The translations under genes and the position numbers were made by a program. A stretch of DNA of 64,000 bases from the NCBI GenBank assembly GCA_963920705.1, contig OY987239.1, positions 7,815,504 through 7,879,503 on the forward strand, given 5' to 3'. The DNA comes from Odiellus spinosus (taxonomy: Eukaryota; Arthropoda; Arachnida; Opiliones; Phalangiidae). Below the pieces are notes generated by a model, which saw nothing but the letters and a program-made list of their open reading frames with translations, was not told the origin of the DNA and searched no databases. Shown piece after piece: positions 1 through 12,100 of this stretch. Each line of letters starts with the position of its first letter. Positions within the stretch are counted from its first letter, which is position 1.

Positions 1-162
1 AACGCATTAAAACGAAGCTATGAACGCGTTGGAATACAATTAACGAAACCTATACTTGAATTGAAACTTGACATTTTTAAATAATAAAACTACCTTGCCC
101 AGCGACCCAATACTTTACCACAAAGCCACGGACGCGCTGAAATACAAATAACGAAACCTAAA

Positions 163-1918
163 ATTGAGAGCGAGAAAAATTGAGAGCGAGAAAAATTGAG
201 AGCGAGAAAAATTGAGAGCGAGAAAAATTGAGAGCGAGAAAAATTGAGAGCGAGAAAAATTGAGAGCGAGAAAAATTGAGAGCGAGAAAAATTGAGAGCG
301 AGAAAAATTGAGAGCGAGAAAAATTGAGAGCGAGAAAAATTGAGAGCGAGAAAAATTGAGAGCGAGAAAAATTGAGAGCGAGAAAAATTGAGAGCGAGAA
401 AAATTGAGAGCGAGAAAAATTGAGAGCGAGAAAAATTGAGAGCGAGAAAAATTGAGAGCGAGAAAAATTGAGAGCGAGAAAAATTGAGAGCGAGAAAAAT
501 TGAGAGCGAGAAAAATTGAGAGCGAGAAAAATTGAGAGCGAGAAAAATTGAGAGCGAGAAAAAATTGAGAGCGAGAAAAAATTGAGCGAGAAAAAATTGA
601 GAGCGAGAAAAAATTGAGAGCGAGAAAAAATTGAGAGCGAGAAAAAATTGAGAGCGAGAAAAAATTGAGAGCGAGAAAAAATTGAGAGCGAGAAAAAATT
701 GAGAGCGAGAAAAAATTGAGAGCGAGAAAAAATTGAGAGCGAGAAAAATTGAGAGCGAGAAAAATTGAGAGCGAGAAAAATTGAGAGCGAGAAAAATTGA
801 GAGCGAGAAAAATTGAGAGCGAGAAAAATTGAGAGCGAGAAAAATTGAGAGCGAGAAAAATTGAGAGCGAGAAAAATTGAGAGCGAGAAAAATTGAGAGC
901 GAGAAAAATTGAGAGCGAGAAAAATTGAGAGCGAGAAAAAATTGAGAGCGAGAAAAAATTGAGAGCGAGAAAAAATTGAGAGCGAGAAAAAATTGAGAGC
1001 GAGAAAAAATTGAGAGCGAGAAAAAATTGAGAGCGAGAAAAAATTGAGAGCGAGAAAAATTGAGAGCGAGAAAAATTGAGAGCGAGAAAAATTGAGAGCG
1101 AGAAAAATTGAGAGCGAGAAAAATTGAGAGCGAGAAAAATTGAGAGCGAGAAAAATTGAGAGCGAGAAAAATTGAGAGCGAGAAAAATTGAGAGCGAGAA
1201 AAATTGAGAGCGAGAAAAATTGAGAGCGAGAAAAATTGAGAGCGAGAAAAATTGAGAGCGAGAAAAATTGAGAGCGAGAAAAATTGAGAGCGAGAAAAAT
1301 TGAGAGCGAGAAAAATTGAGAGCGAGAAAAATTGAGAGCGAGAAAAATTGAGAGCGAGAAAAATTGAGAGCGAGAAAAATTGAGAGCGAGAAAAATTGAG
1401 AGCGAGAAAAATTGAGAGCGAGAAAAATTGAGAGCGAGAAAAATTGAGAGCGAGAAAAATTGAGAGCGAGAAAAATTGAGAGCGAGAAAAATTGAGAGCG
1501 AGAAAAATTGAGAGCGAGAAAAATTGAGAGCGAGAAAAATTGAGAGCGAGAAAAATTGAGAGCGAGAAAAATTGAGAGCGAGAAAAATTGAGAGCGAGAA
1601 AAATTGAGAGCGAGAAAAATTGAGAGCGAGAAAAATTGAGAGCGAGAAAAATTGAGAGCGAGAAAAATTGAGAGCGAGAAAAATTGAGAGCGAGAAAAAT
1701 TGAGAGCGAGAAAAATTGAGAGCGAGAAAAATTGAGAGCGAGAAAAATTGAGAGCGAGAAAAATTGAGAGCGAGAAAAATTGAGAGCGAGAAAAATTGAG
1801 AGCGAGAAAAATTGAGAGCGAGAAAAATTGAGAGCGAGAAAAATTGAGAGCGAGAAAAATTGAGAGCGAGAAAAATTGAGAGCGAGAAAAATTGAGAGCG
1901 AGAAAAATTGAGATTGAG
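163..1918. repeat. 16-bp satellite array
   Basis: About 109 head-to-tail copies of a 16-bp unit (GAGAGCGAGAAAAATT). Blocks near 560-740 and 930-1050 carry an extra A and become 17-bp units. Because 16 is not a multiple of three and the unit lacks stops on the minus strand, all three minus frames stay open for about 600 codons. Those frames are artefacts of the repeat, not genes. The array is very homogeneous, which suggests recent amplification. Confidence 0.97.
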
Positions 1919-2100
1919 AAAAATTGATAAATACACCCCCTGTAAAAAAAAAAAAAAAAATGATAACTACACCCCCTGTAAAAAAAAAATACGACACGAT
2001 AACTACACCCCCTGTAAAAAAATACGACACGATAAATACACCCCCTGTAAAAAATACGCCACGATAAATACACCCCCTGTAAAAAAGGTATATGCTCTTT
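1919..2100. repeat. 32-bp minisatellite, first block
   Basis: Five to six units of a 32-bp repeat (core ATACACCCCCTGTAAAAAA), starting directly at the end of the 16-bp satellite. The A-run length varies between units. The same unit resumes at 2458 after an unrelated spacer. Confidence 0.9.
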
Positions 2101-2457
2101 CGACCGAATTCCCATATGAACGAAATCCCATTCGGCCGAATAGCTGCAATTTCTAGCCCATTGGGCTGGGAAAAAGGTTTCTTCCCATTCGACCGAATGG
2201 GCTAATAAATTCAAAAATTTAATTCAATCGAATAGAATACGTTGAATGGAACTTTTGTTAAGCTAGGTTCTTCGTACGTAAACGGTAGTAAAAAAGAGTA
2301 CAATAATGCAGTTTTAAATAATATTTATTTGAAAGGTTAGGTTATACCTTGGAAATACCCCAAAAATTTCAAAAACCGCCAAAGCGCGGGTTTTTCGGTC
2401 GAATGGGATTGGGTTCGGTCGAATGGGAATTCGGTCGAAAGGACCCAAAGCGTAAAA
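2101..2457. other. Spacer between the two 32-bp repeat blocks
   Basis: Unique-looking sequence bounded on each side by short copies of a TTCGACCGAAT-type motif, in inverted orientation (about 2098-2150 and 2395-2440), with another copy at 2185-2200. The same motif occurs near 20990-21020 in an IR intron. No coding signal seen. It may be a small inserted element, but its ends were not resolved. Confidence 0.5.
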
Positions 2458-3180
2458 AATACGCCACGATAAATACACCCCCTGTAAAAAATACGACACG
2501 ATAAATACACCCCCTGTAAAAAATACGAAACGATAAGTACACCCCTGTAAAAAATTCGAAACGATAAATACACCCCCTGTAAAAAATTCGAAACCATAAA
2601 TACACCCCCTGTAAAAAATACGAAACGATAAATACACCCCCTGTAAAAAATACGAAACGATAAATACACCCCCTGTAAAAAATACGAAACGATAAATTCA
2701 CCCCCTGAAAAAAATACGAAACGATAAGTACACCCCTGTAAAAAATTCGAAACGATAAATACACCCCCTGTAAAAAATTCGAAACGATAAATACACCCCC
2801 TGTAAAAAATACGACACGATAAATACACCCCCTGTAAAAAATACGAAACGATAAATTCACCCCCTGTAAAAAATACGAAACGATAAGTACACCCCTGTAA
2901 AAAATTCGAAACGATAAATACACCCCCTGTAAAAAATACGAAACGATAAATTCACCCCCTGTAAAAAATACGAAACGATAAGTACACCCCTGTAAAAAAT
3001 TCGAAACGATAAATACACCCCCTGTAAAAATTTCGAAACGATAAATATACCCACTGTAAAAAATTCGAAACGATAAATACACCCCCTGTAAAAAATTCGA
3101 AACGATAAATACACCCCCTGTAAAAAAATAATACACCCCCTGTAAAAAAATAATACACCCCCTGTAAAATAAATTATCAA
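2458..3180. repeat. 32-bp minisatellite, second block
   Basis: About 22 units of the 32-bp repeat. Units differ mainly by ACGACAC/ACGAAAC and TAC/TTC changes, with occasional loss of one C in the C-run. The last units shorten, and the array ends in a palindrome (see 3140-3235). Open minus frames through it are repeat artefacts. Confidence 0.93.
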
Positions 3181-3235
3181 AAATTTTAAAAAATAATAAT
3201 TTATTTTACAGGGGGTGTATTATTTTTTTTACAAG
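3140..3235. repeat. Terminal palindrome of the 32-bp array
   Basis: The last repeat (TACACCCCCTGTAAAATAAA) is followed after an AT-rich loop by its reverse complement (TTTATTTTACAGGGGGTGTA), so the array closes in a hairpin. The remaining sequence to about 3640 shows no recognisable feature. Confidence 0.8.
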
Positions 3236-3650
3236 AGGTACCTCTAGTTACAAGGGGTAACTTAATATTTTTTCTTTTCCAACGATCCCTGCCAACGTCG
3301 CAAAAAATACAATAGCTACACCCACCTTGGTAGTGGGAAGGTTTCGTGCCGCTGTATTTGTTAAATGTCTCTTATATAGAATGACTCAACGGCCAAAATA
3401 GGCTGCAAAACAGAAAAGTACTGTCAAAGTCTGTTTATCATTGTGAAACGTTTGACGTTGAATCTCGAAAATAAAACTAATAAATTATTTGAAAACAGAT
3501 GTTTGAAGTCATAAATATTTCTGGACAGAATTAACGATAGACTCGTAAGTTCATATTCATGCCCAGAAGAGATCACAGCTCCATATCATTAGTTGATCAA
3601 ATTAATGGCTACCTTCAAGTTTTCCATCAAAGGCAGGCTTATAAGTCAGG

Positions 3651-3994
3651 TACGGACAACCTTTTTTTTTTTTTTTTTTTTTTTTTCGGCGTGTAACGTA
3701 ACGTCTTTACGCCCGGACAGCGGTCGCGACTGCGAACCAGGTGTGGCGCCAAGGCGTAAGGCCTTGAGCAACTCAGTTATGGTAAGTAACTACGCAGGGA
3801 TTAGGACTGGGAATTGCCCACGCGACGAAAGGAGATGGGAATGGGGAAGAGGAAGGACCATTCCGTCGCGGACCATTCGCAACACTCCCTATGGGCAAGG
3901 GACCTGCGATTCGAGCAGGACAACACCCAGACCTTGCCACTGAGACGCCAGTTTACAGGAGTACGCCACCACTCCCGGCTACGGACAACCTTTT
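3651..3994 (-). mobile_element. SINE-like retroposon with poly(A) tail and 15-bp target duplication
   Basis: A GC-rich body (3666-3979) is flanked by identical 15-bp direct repeats, TACGGACAACCTTTT, at 3651-3665 and 3980-3994. On the plus strand it begins with a long T-run, so the element lies on the minus strand with a 3' poly(A). Its 5' end reads GCCGGGAGTGGTGGCG, resembling the start of 7SL/Alu-type RNAs. About 80 bases in, a stem-loop CCTGC-TCGAATC-GCAGG resembles a tRNA T-arm or polymerase III B box. Length, poly(A) and target duplication fit a LINE-mobilised SINE. Derivation from 7SL or tRNA is inferred and unresolved. Confidence 0.75.
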
Positions 3995-4505
3995 AGTTTG
4001 CGCCTTTGTCAAAGCGTCCCCTTAATGGACTACAGATCCATTTCAGATCGGACCATGCTGCCCGCTATGTATTACACATAGAACCATGTCTATGGTTATA
4101 CAATTACATATTTACAGGTTGGCTCAGATCAAAAAACTCAATTGCTTCTATGGAGGGATAAAATTCCCATTGAGCGCATGTGTAGCTGATTAATTTTCTT
4201 CAAACTTGAGCACGAGAAAAATTAACTATGGAAAAATGAATTCTAAATTAGCACGCTCAATTTTATCCTTGCATATAAGCTATCGAGTTTTTTTTTATCT
4301 GAACCACCATCTGCATATAGTTTTTCAAATTTCTAGGAGAATGGGAACATATAATGATAAATGTTGTCCTTGCCACGGTTTATCAGTTTATAACAGCAGC
4401 CGACCATGACTAGAACTGTTCTTAGAACGACTTAAAGTACATTCATTGCGTTTCGCTAATATTCTTACTTAATAGTGCAATAAAACATCCATTATTACAC
4501 TTTAC

Positions 4506-4783
4506 CAGAAGCCGATGAAACCCTCCTTTGAAGACTACTACTCTAATGTTCCATATAGTGCTCCTCTCTGTATGGGTAAAATTCCCAATTTTACGAGATC
4601 GGAGGGGTCCTACTTCATACCCCCTGTCTACGAAAAAATTGGAAATTCTCTCTCTCCACATACGACGACGTTTGGTTGACGAACTCCAAGGTTGCTAGAG
4701 ATATCCGCTGGACGAACTCCCGCTCCGAAAATATCTCCCGTTAGGAGGCGTACGAATCGCGAGTTTTGAGACTAACCCATACC
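4506..4783. mobile_element. MITE family M1, copy 1 (truncated)
   Basis: Begins with the M1 terminus CAGAAGCCGATGAAACC and follows the family consensus until about 4783, where the right inverted repeat is missing. M1 is a roughly 337-bp non-coding element. Short open frames through its copies are not genes. Confidence 0.9.
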
Positions 4784-4979
4784 GCTATTATGAAAATCAG
4801 TGCCATCTCGTGATTTTTCATCGTACTAACTAACCCTTTACTACCGCTTTAAAGATACTGTGATCTTGGTGGCAGTAATGCTAGTAATAGAATAGCTTAG
4901 GCTTTAACGTAGTTGAAAATAATCCGTGTTTAACGAAAGGAGAATATTTGCTTCATTTTATTACTACTGGTACAAATAC

Positions 4980-5322
4980 AGAAGTACTACTACCAAGAAT
5001 CCATTTCGGTTCCATAAGAATATGGGAGCATAGCTTTAGCCTCTGGTACCATCCTCCCAAACTTTGTAACAAAAGTTCGTCCGCAATTTTTACAACATTT
5101 GTACGCTTAGATCTTTTTTCGGTCGGCTCCATTTTTATTACCCAAAATATTATGTCAAGGTCGTTAGTATCGTGTGTTAATAATAGATGTCAGGAGCGAT
5201 TTACTTGAAAAATCAATTCGAAGCAGACGAACTTTTGCTACAAAGTTTGGGAGGATGGTTATTGAATCGCGGCCCTCCCATATTCTTATGGAACCTGAAT
5301 GAATTCTTGCTACTACTAGAAA
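4980..5322. mobile_element. Unclassified inverted-repeat element
   Basis: Long imperfect arms: AGTACTACTACCAAGAATCC on the left pairs with the reverse complement of the sequence ending near 5322, and the middle pair around 5055-5085/5230-5265 also matches. A direct repeat (AAGGCTTTAA-type) lies outside at about 4896 and 5413. No coding potential. The rest of 4000-6100 apart from this, M1 copy 1 and the 5645 hairpin shows nothing recognisable. Confidence 0.6.
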
Positions 5323-5644
5323 CAACTTATATTAATTTGTGCTTTAGTTTTCTGCCTATTTTACGCTTAACTACTAACTAATAAGATCTGACTACGGCAA
5401 ATGCATATCGAGCTAAGGCTTTAATGTATTTTAATATCAACCAATTAAAGTTTAATTTTTGTTACCTGTTCAAAACTTAGAATTAAATTGGCGAATATAT
5501 GCCGAATAAGACAATAACTGTTACGTAAAACACGAACTAAATCAACTAAGTATCCCGTCTAATGGCGGCGGCGCACTCGCTTCAATGTAATGGACACTAG
5601 GTTTGCTCTATTAACGGGTTTGTGAAATCTAGCAATTAGTTGAT

Positions 5645-5815
5645 ACTTTAAAATAACTTGTGGGTGCGACATCTTGTTCGAATGTTGCTAACTACGTCAC
5701 GAAATTACGTGGCGTTAAGGTTATGCATGGCAGTTAACACCACGTGATTTCGAGACGTAGTTAGCAACATTCAAACAAGACGTCGCACCCACAAGTTCTT
5801 TTATAATATCAACTA
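5645..5815. mobile_element. Short hairpin MITE (family L, arms only)
   Basis: An inverted repeat whose arms contain TGTGGGTGCGACATCTTG and the matching CAAGACGTCGCACCCACA, joined around TTAAGGTTATGCATGGCAG. One arm recurs at 14880-14965, 28790-28870 and 44955-45030, where it ends larger elements that start with CTATCATAAAAG-like sequence. Confidence 0.75.
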
Positions 5816-6105
5816 TTAAAACTGATGTTGGGAAAACCATTGCAGACGCCTAAATGAAACGTGAGAGATTCTTTTTTGCAGTGTTTGCGCATGACGAAAA
5901 CCAACCAATCACGTTATTCCTTCCTCAGCTGTTTCCCGCCAAGCTAGACTGAGACAATAAGAATATTCCAAAGCATTTGCTTTTCAGGTGTATTCGATAT
6001 AAAAGAGCTACCTTAAAATAGTTTTTCTGCAAAACACTGCAGCCCCATTATAGCTCTCTAGTCCTTCTGTTTATGGTCTTTGATATACCCCCCCCCCCTT
6101 GCTTT

Positions 6106-9100
6106 TTAGATTTTATGCAGATTTATCAACAGAATCGCGATTGTGGTGAGTAAAACGTAGACGGTGGCGATAGCATTTCCGATTAGGTAGAGCACGATGA
6201 CGCTTTCAGCCCCTTTCAGGGTCAATTGGGCTTTTTCCAACTGCGCCGGCTCCGACCATTTCAGAATGTCCACCATGAAGTCTGTTCGCCTAATAACCTG
6301 TTGAGCCAACTGGCATTCCGAGGTAATAGTTAACCTACCAGAAATAATAATTTGGTTGTATAATAATTAGTACGCTATGAAATTAGACTTGGAAGATTTT
6401 ATTTATTCCTGCAGTTGGAAGAGTTTAAATTATCTGCCCACTGCCTTCTCAAATACTAGGCCTCGAAATACCAGCTACAAGGTTTTTATTTTGGTCATTT
6501 TCAATTTGCAAGTTGCCCGAGATAGATGTCACTTTCCTGAGGATTCTGTTTGGGGATTACGTAATGAATAACCAATCGCGAGTCTCGCGTCGCCAAGAGC
6601 CAATTAGATAAGGCTCTGTCGAAGTAAGATCGTAGAGCCCCTAGCGACATCTAGGTGATAATATTGAGATCTTGAGTTAAATTTATAATTTGATTTAGAA
6701 ATTGTTAATTTTAAATATAAATATTTAAAAATTACCGTTTAATTATTTGACACTTAAAATAAATCCCAATTAATTCTTATTAATACGTATTGTCGGTTAT
6801 TAACCTAACATTTATGAATTTTCCGCCTACGTTTGAATTTCCCGCCTTTCATCCTCAAGAAAGCGACATCTAACGATATTTTTAAAATGGTTACCTCCGC
6901 CACATTTTTTTGGGGGATGATTTACTTGTGGTAGCATTGATATATTATTCGTAAGTAAAGTTTTGATTCCATACACGAATTCGAAATTGAAGATGAACTT
7001 ACAGGGGCAGCGCGCCATTAGGGTACACTCTCTACGCGCCAATCTGTTAAGAGATGTCGCTTTCGTAGTTCCCATTTTGATCATATTCTGATTGGCTAAG
7101 CTATGACGAGAGAGACAAACTAGGCGGTAACCCCTCCTCTCGCGCTTCGACACTCGACAAGTTTCCATTAGCAACGGGTGTAATACGGGATAGGTACGAG
7201 AGCGAGAGATAGAGTGAGCCCATCTATTGCGATAATTCTTCATTACATTTGTACCCCAATGGCCGTAGCCCCTGGAAGTTGGTAAAAGTAAAAGTGCATA
7301 TCAAAGATTGAGACGTAGCACTTACAATTCATTAATAACTGCGGAATATGGTGTTCCAGCGAAACTGGTAGAGAAAACGGCGACACCATAGCTCTCGTCT
7401 ATTGGCGGTGAGAAATAATAGGTCTCCTTGAAGTCTAAGAGTCTCGACGACTCCATACTGTAAAAGTGATGAGTCATGGTGGCCAAAACCGTAAGCATCC
7501 CAGAAATGAAAATCAGTTGCTTATTAACCACTGCATCAAAAACGTTGCCAGTGAACAAATCCAATACGGTCATTTTTTCTCCCATTCTTGGATCGCCTTC
7601 CAATATCTCTTGCAGTATCTGGTATTTGACCTCCTTTAAAGCCTATCGTGAAATGAGAGAAATCAGTTATGGCGTACTTGGTAAGAGTTAACCAAGGAAG
7701 ATAAAGGGGGTATGGAAAGGCGGCCACACGTTATAACTCGTGTCGTTCAAACTCCGCTTCTGCTTCCCATTCCCCCTTTTTTTTCTCCCCTTGGCTGTTA
7801 CTATATTTTCTAATGCGCATCCTTTTTCGCGCATGCTGCGTGTAACACTCGTGACTCCTTGCTAGAGAAGGAGAGAGCGGACTAAAACACTCCCCAATCC
7901 CACTCTCCCAAGAAAATGCGAAATTATAGAGGTGCAGCTAAGGCGACTAAGATATAGCCTGTGGTAATTTGACGCGATATGACGTAGGTGGGTCTAGTGA
8001 GAGATAACTTATTCCCAAAGTTTCTAGTGCAGACCACTTCGATGGTAGAAAAGGGGAGGCATCCTTCAGTATCATGCATACAAAGGGGGATGAACCCCGC
8101 GTTATCACTGCACATGAGCTCATGGGTGCCTGATACTGAAGACTGCCTACCCCTTTTCTACCGTCGAAGTGGTCTATTGATTACCCTCTTAGCGAAAAGT
8201 ACGTCTTCGACTCCGCCTTCCATTATTCCAATTTTGATTTTGCCCGCTTGCTCCAGGAGGTCATCGATAGAATCCACCTTGTCGTATTTGGTTTCCGAAA
8301 ATTGCGACTTGAGGCAACTTGAGATTTCGAAACTAAGAAACATGACTCCCAACAACCAGCTCATAAAGACAATTCTCCAGGGAAGGGACCGTGGCACCGA
8401 CAGGTAACCTGAAAATATTAGTTAATGTTGAATTTTCCTTCGCGCTAAGAAAGTAAATTTAATTAAAATATGGCTGTCCCCATTTTATTATTGTATTTGA
8501 ATTAGGATTACATTTTCAGCTTTTTCTTACAATTAGAACGCTGTATTCAAATTTTATACCTCCCTGGTGAGGCGTTTGAAAGAAACTTCAAAATTGAAAT
8601 GTCAAAATATACAATTATTAAACCAAAACGTTGTTTTGCTTCGCACTTCAAAAAAGTGCATTTATAAGCAAGAAATTAAAAATTAAAAAATTGTTAAGCT
8701 GTGGATTCTACTACAGAATGACGTCTACACAATTTAAAGCCGAATTTATACGTCATTTTGTAAGTCATTAATTTCTTTCTCTTTACAGGATTGATTTTTT
8801 TAAATTCTGTCCCTTCACGGGTTTGAATTTCTTGCCTATAAATGCACTTTTTTTGAAGTGCGAGGCAAAACAAGGTTTTTATATTATTTTTCTTTGCTTT
8901 TTGAAAGAGTACGCCACAACTCTAAGCATCACTGATTTATTTCTCAAGCTTCAAATAATTTCGTTTCACCATGTTATTCTACCTTCGACGTACATGTATA
9001 TAATAAGCTAGGTATAAATAATCAATACCTCACGGCCTTCTTTAAATTTTGTTCGAATATACCGTATAATCTTCTCTTTCCACATGATTTTATAATAAAA

Positions 9101-12100
9101 CCAGTGTCTAGGTGACGTTGTACCTAAAAATTTACAAGAGGCCCCCCTTCATCCTCCTAGGCGAAATACTGCGTGGTAAGAAGAAACACACAAATTTTAC
9201 AACTAAAATTGAGAACTGAAATTTCAGAATTAAATTGCGTTTGTCCCCAGTTTTTTTCCCGTGACGTTTTCATCATTGTTTGAACTTAGTTTTTACATTT
9301 TAGCGAACCTGTTAATTTTTAATTATTACCAGAAGCCGATGAAACCCTCCTTTGAAGTCTACTACTCCAATGTTCCATATAGCGCTCCTCTCTGTATGGG
9401 TAAAATTCCAAATTTTACGAGATCGGAGGGGTCCTACTTCATCCCCCCTGTCTACGGAAAATTGGAAATTCTCTCTCTTCACAAACGACGACGTTTTTGG
9501 ACGAACTCCAAGGCTGCTAGAGATATTCGCTCGACGAACTCCCGCTCCGAAAACATCTACCGTTAGGAGGCGTACGAATCGCGCCTTTTGAGAATAACCC
9601 ATACAGAGAGGGGTAGACAAGACCCGGGAGTAATAGACTTCAAAGGAGGGTTTCATCGGCTTCTGTTATTACTTATTCCTCGTAATATACCTTCACAAAA
9701 CAGTAGATTTGCATTTGGCCACAAGTGCGCCTTGAATTTATGAGCGAAATGTTTAAAACGCAGCCAATATTCTTTTATCTGAGATTTCGATTTGAATCTT
9801 GGCGTTGTGCTAAGCGACATGATAGCTGACACCAAAAACAAGAAAAATACCAATAGCCACGAAACCTGTACAAATGATATAGAATAGAAAGAACATCTAA
9901 ATCCCAGGTAAGAGTATTTTAAATAGACACAAGCCAAGTTCTCAGTATAGACAGAAGCCGATGAAACCCTTCTTTGAAGTCTACTACTCTAATGTTCCTT
10001 ATAGCGCTCCTCTCTGTATGGGTAAAATTCCCAATTTTACGAGGACGGAGGGGTCCTACTTCATACCCCTGTCTACGAAAAATTGGAAATTCTCTCTCTC
10101 CACATACAACGACGTTTGGTTGACGAACTCCAAGGTTGCTAGAGATATTCGCTGGACGAACTCCCGCTCCGAAAATATCCATCGTTAGGAGGCGTACGAA
10201 TCGCGATTTTTGAGACTAACCCATACAGAGAAGGGTAGACAAGATCCGGGAGTAATAGACTTTAAAGGAGTGTTTCATCGGCTTCTGGTATAGATTATTT
10301 TCAACCCTATTTTTCTATATTTCTAACTTTTTTTACTTTTAAGTAGTATAGTTAATGTTTAAGCCTGAACCATCTCTAAAAGCCGTTGAGATAGGCCCTG
10401 CCGAATGTGGAGATTAAACAGTTTCTTGTAGTACTAACGTCCACAAACACGTAGTCCTCCTACGACAAGTTGGCGCTAGAAAATTATGGCGTTCTCCTGA
10501 ACATACATCAGACCAGAGGTATATAATAACCCCCTTCGGGGGGAATTATGAAAGCCCCTACACTACCAATGCTAAAAATCACGAACAACAAGAGCCCGCT
10601 GCTGACTATCTAAGCCACTAGCTCGCGCTAGACTTCTCAATGTCGCTACTCTATAGTAAATGGTCTTTGTATAAACAAGACGGCTCGATTTGTGTTTGGA
10701 ACTTCCTGTCTCGGGAGTCAGGCTGTCTGTTAAAATGGAGTCGAAGGTTGACTTCAGCTCGCAAGTTCCGGAAGTGTGCGTAGGGAAAATTTAGTGAGGT
10801 ACAAAATGGTGTAACTATTTTTTGGGAGTAAAGCGGTGTGTCGATCCGCCGCGATTTACGCCGGGCACTTGTTGTTCGTCGATTTTGCCTACCTTTCATA
10901 CTTCCCCCGAAGGGGGTTATTATATACTTCTGATCAGACGGAAGGGTCTACTTTTTATGTTTTATGTGTTTTGTTTTTATATGAACTTTCGGTATAACTT
11001 ACAATCGGCTCGATGTTTAGAAACGTTAAACTGGCATTGATGTTTGGTTCGGGTGCGGGAGACAACAAGAATGTATAGCTGGGGAGAAAAATCTTGGAAA
11101 GCCTCGTGATATTAACATTCTTTAACGTCGCCAAAAGTGAATAATCGAAAGCCATCAAAAGAATGTCCATCTCCTAAAATATATTTAAATGAATCATGGA
11201 CCATGCATTTTAAACGCGAGGAAAAAGCAGTTTAGTTTAGGTACCCCACCAGCCACCACCATGACTTTCCGGTAAAAGGCCGAACAGGATATTGAGTACA
11301 TTCAAGGCCGTTGTTAAGAGTCAAAGGACGAATGACCGTTGGGGATTTCTATTCATATACTTACCATTGGTAGTTCAGCATTATTGAAAACGGTTTCTTC
11401 GTTAAGGTCAAATGATGAAATGTGAACAAATTCTAGGCTGAGATAAAATGGTAGATCAGCAGTTGTTATTTATGAGGAGGCATCAAGTAGTTTTCTATTC
11501 GTGTTGTCTCAATAAAAAATACTAGCATATTTTACGATGTGATTTAATTTACAAATTTAAACGCCAAGTGATTTGAACAAATTGCTTCCCAAACCAAAAA
11601 AAACTGATATCTCACATTGGTGTGATAACCAGTTATATAAATCGAAGAGCAACGAAGCTTATAAACACTGCTGAAGGAGGCTTACGACTTTGCTAATTTT
11701 GGGGGTGCAACTCATTCCTGACCAGTGGTGTTAGGCTATGTCTCGGACTATGTTAATGTTTGTTACGTACGTGTGGGCTTTAAAACTATTCATAACTTAT
11801 TTGGATATGAGCTATAGCAGAAGCCGATGAAACCCTCCTTTGAAGTCTATTACTCCCGGGTCTTGTCTACCCCCTCTCTGTATGGGTTAGTTTCAAAAAG
11901 CGCGATTCGTACGCCTCCTAAAGGTAGATATTTTCGGAGCGGGGGTTCGTCCAGCGAATATCTCTAGCAGCGTTGGAGTTCGTTAAAAAAACGTCGTCGT
12001 TTGTGGAGAGAGAGAATTACCAATTTTCCGTAGACAGGGGGTATGAAGTAGGACCCCTCCGATCTCGTAAAATTGAGAATTTTACCCATACAGAGAGGAG

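Noticed and set aside
90-2214. Three open minus-strand frames of about 590-700 codons
   Set aside because: They read the 16-bp satellite in all three frames and give the same repeating peptide. No real gene is needed.
2314-3180. Overlapping minus frames rich in FTGGVFIV-like repeats
   Set aside because: Translations of the 32-bp minisatellite.
7476-7691. Plus-strand frame opposite IR gene 1
   Set aside because: Shadow of the S2 exon 7326-7633.
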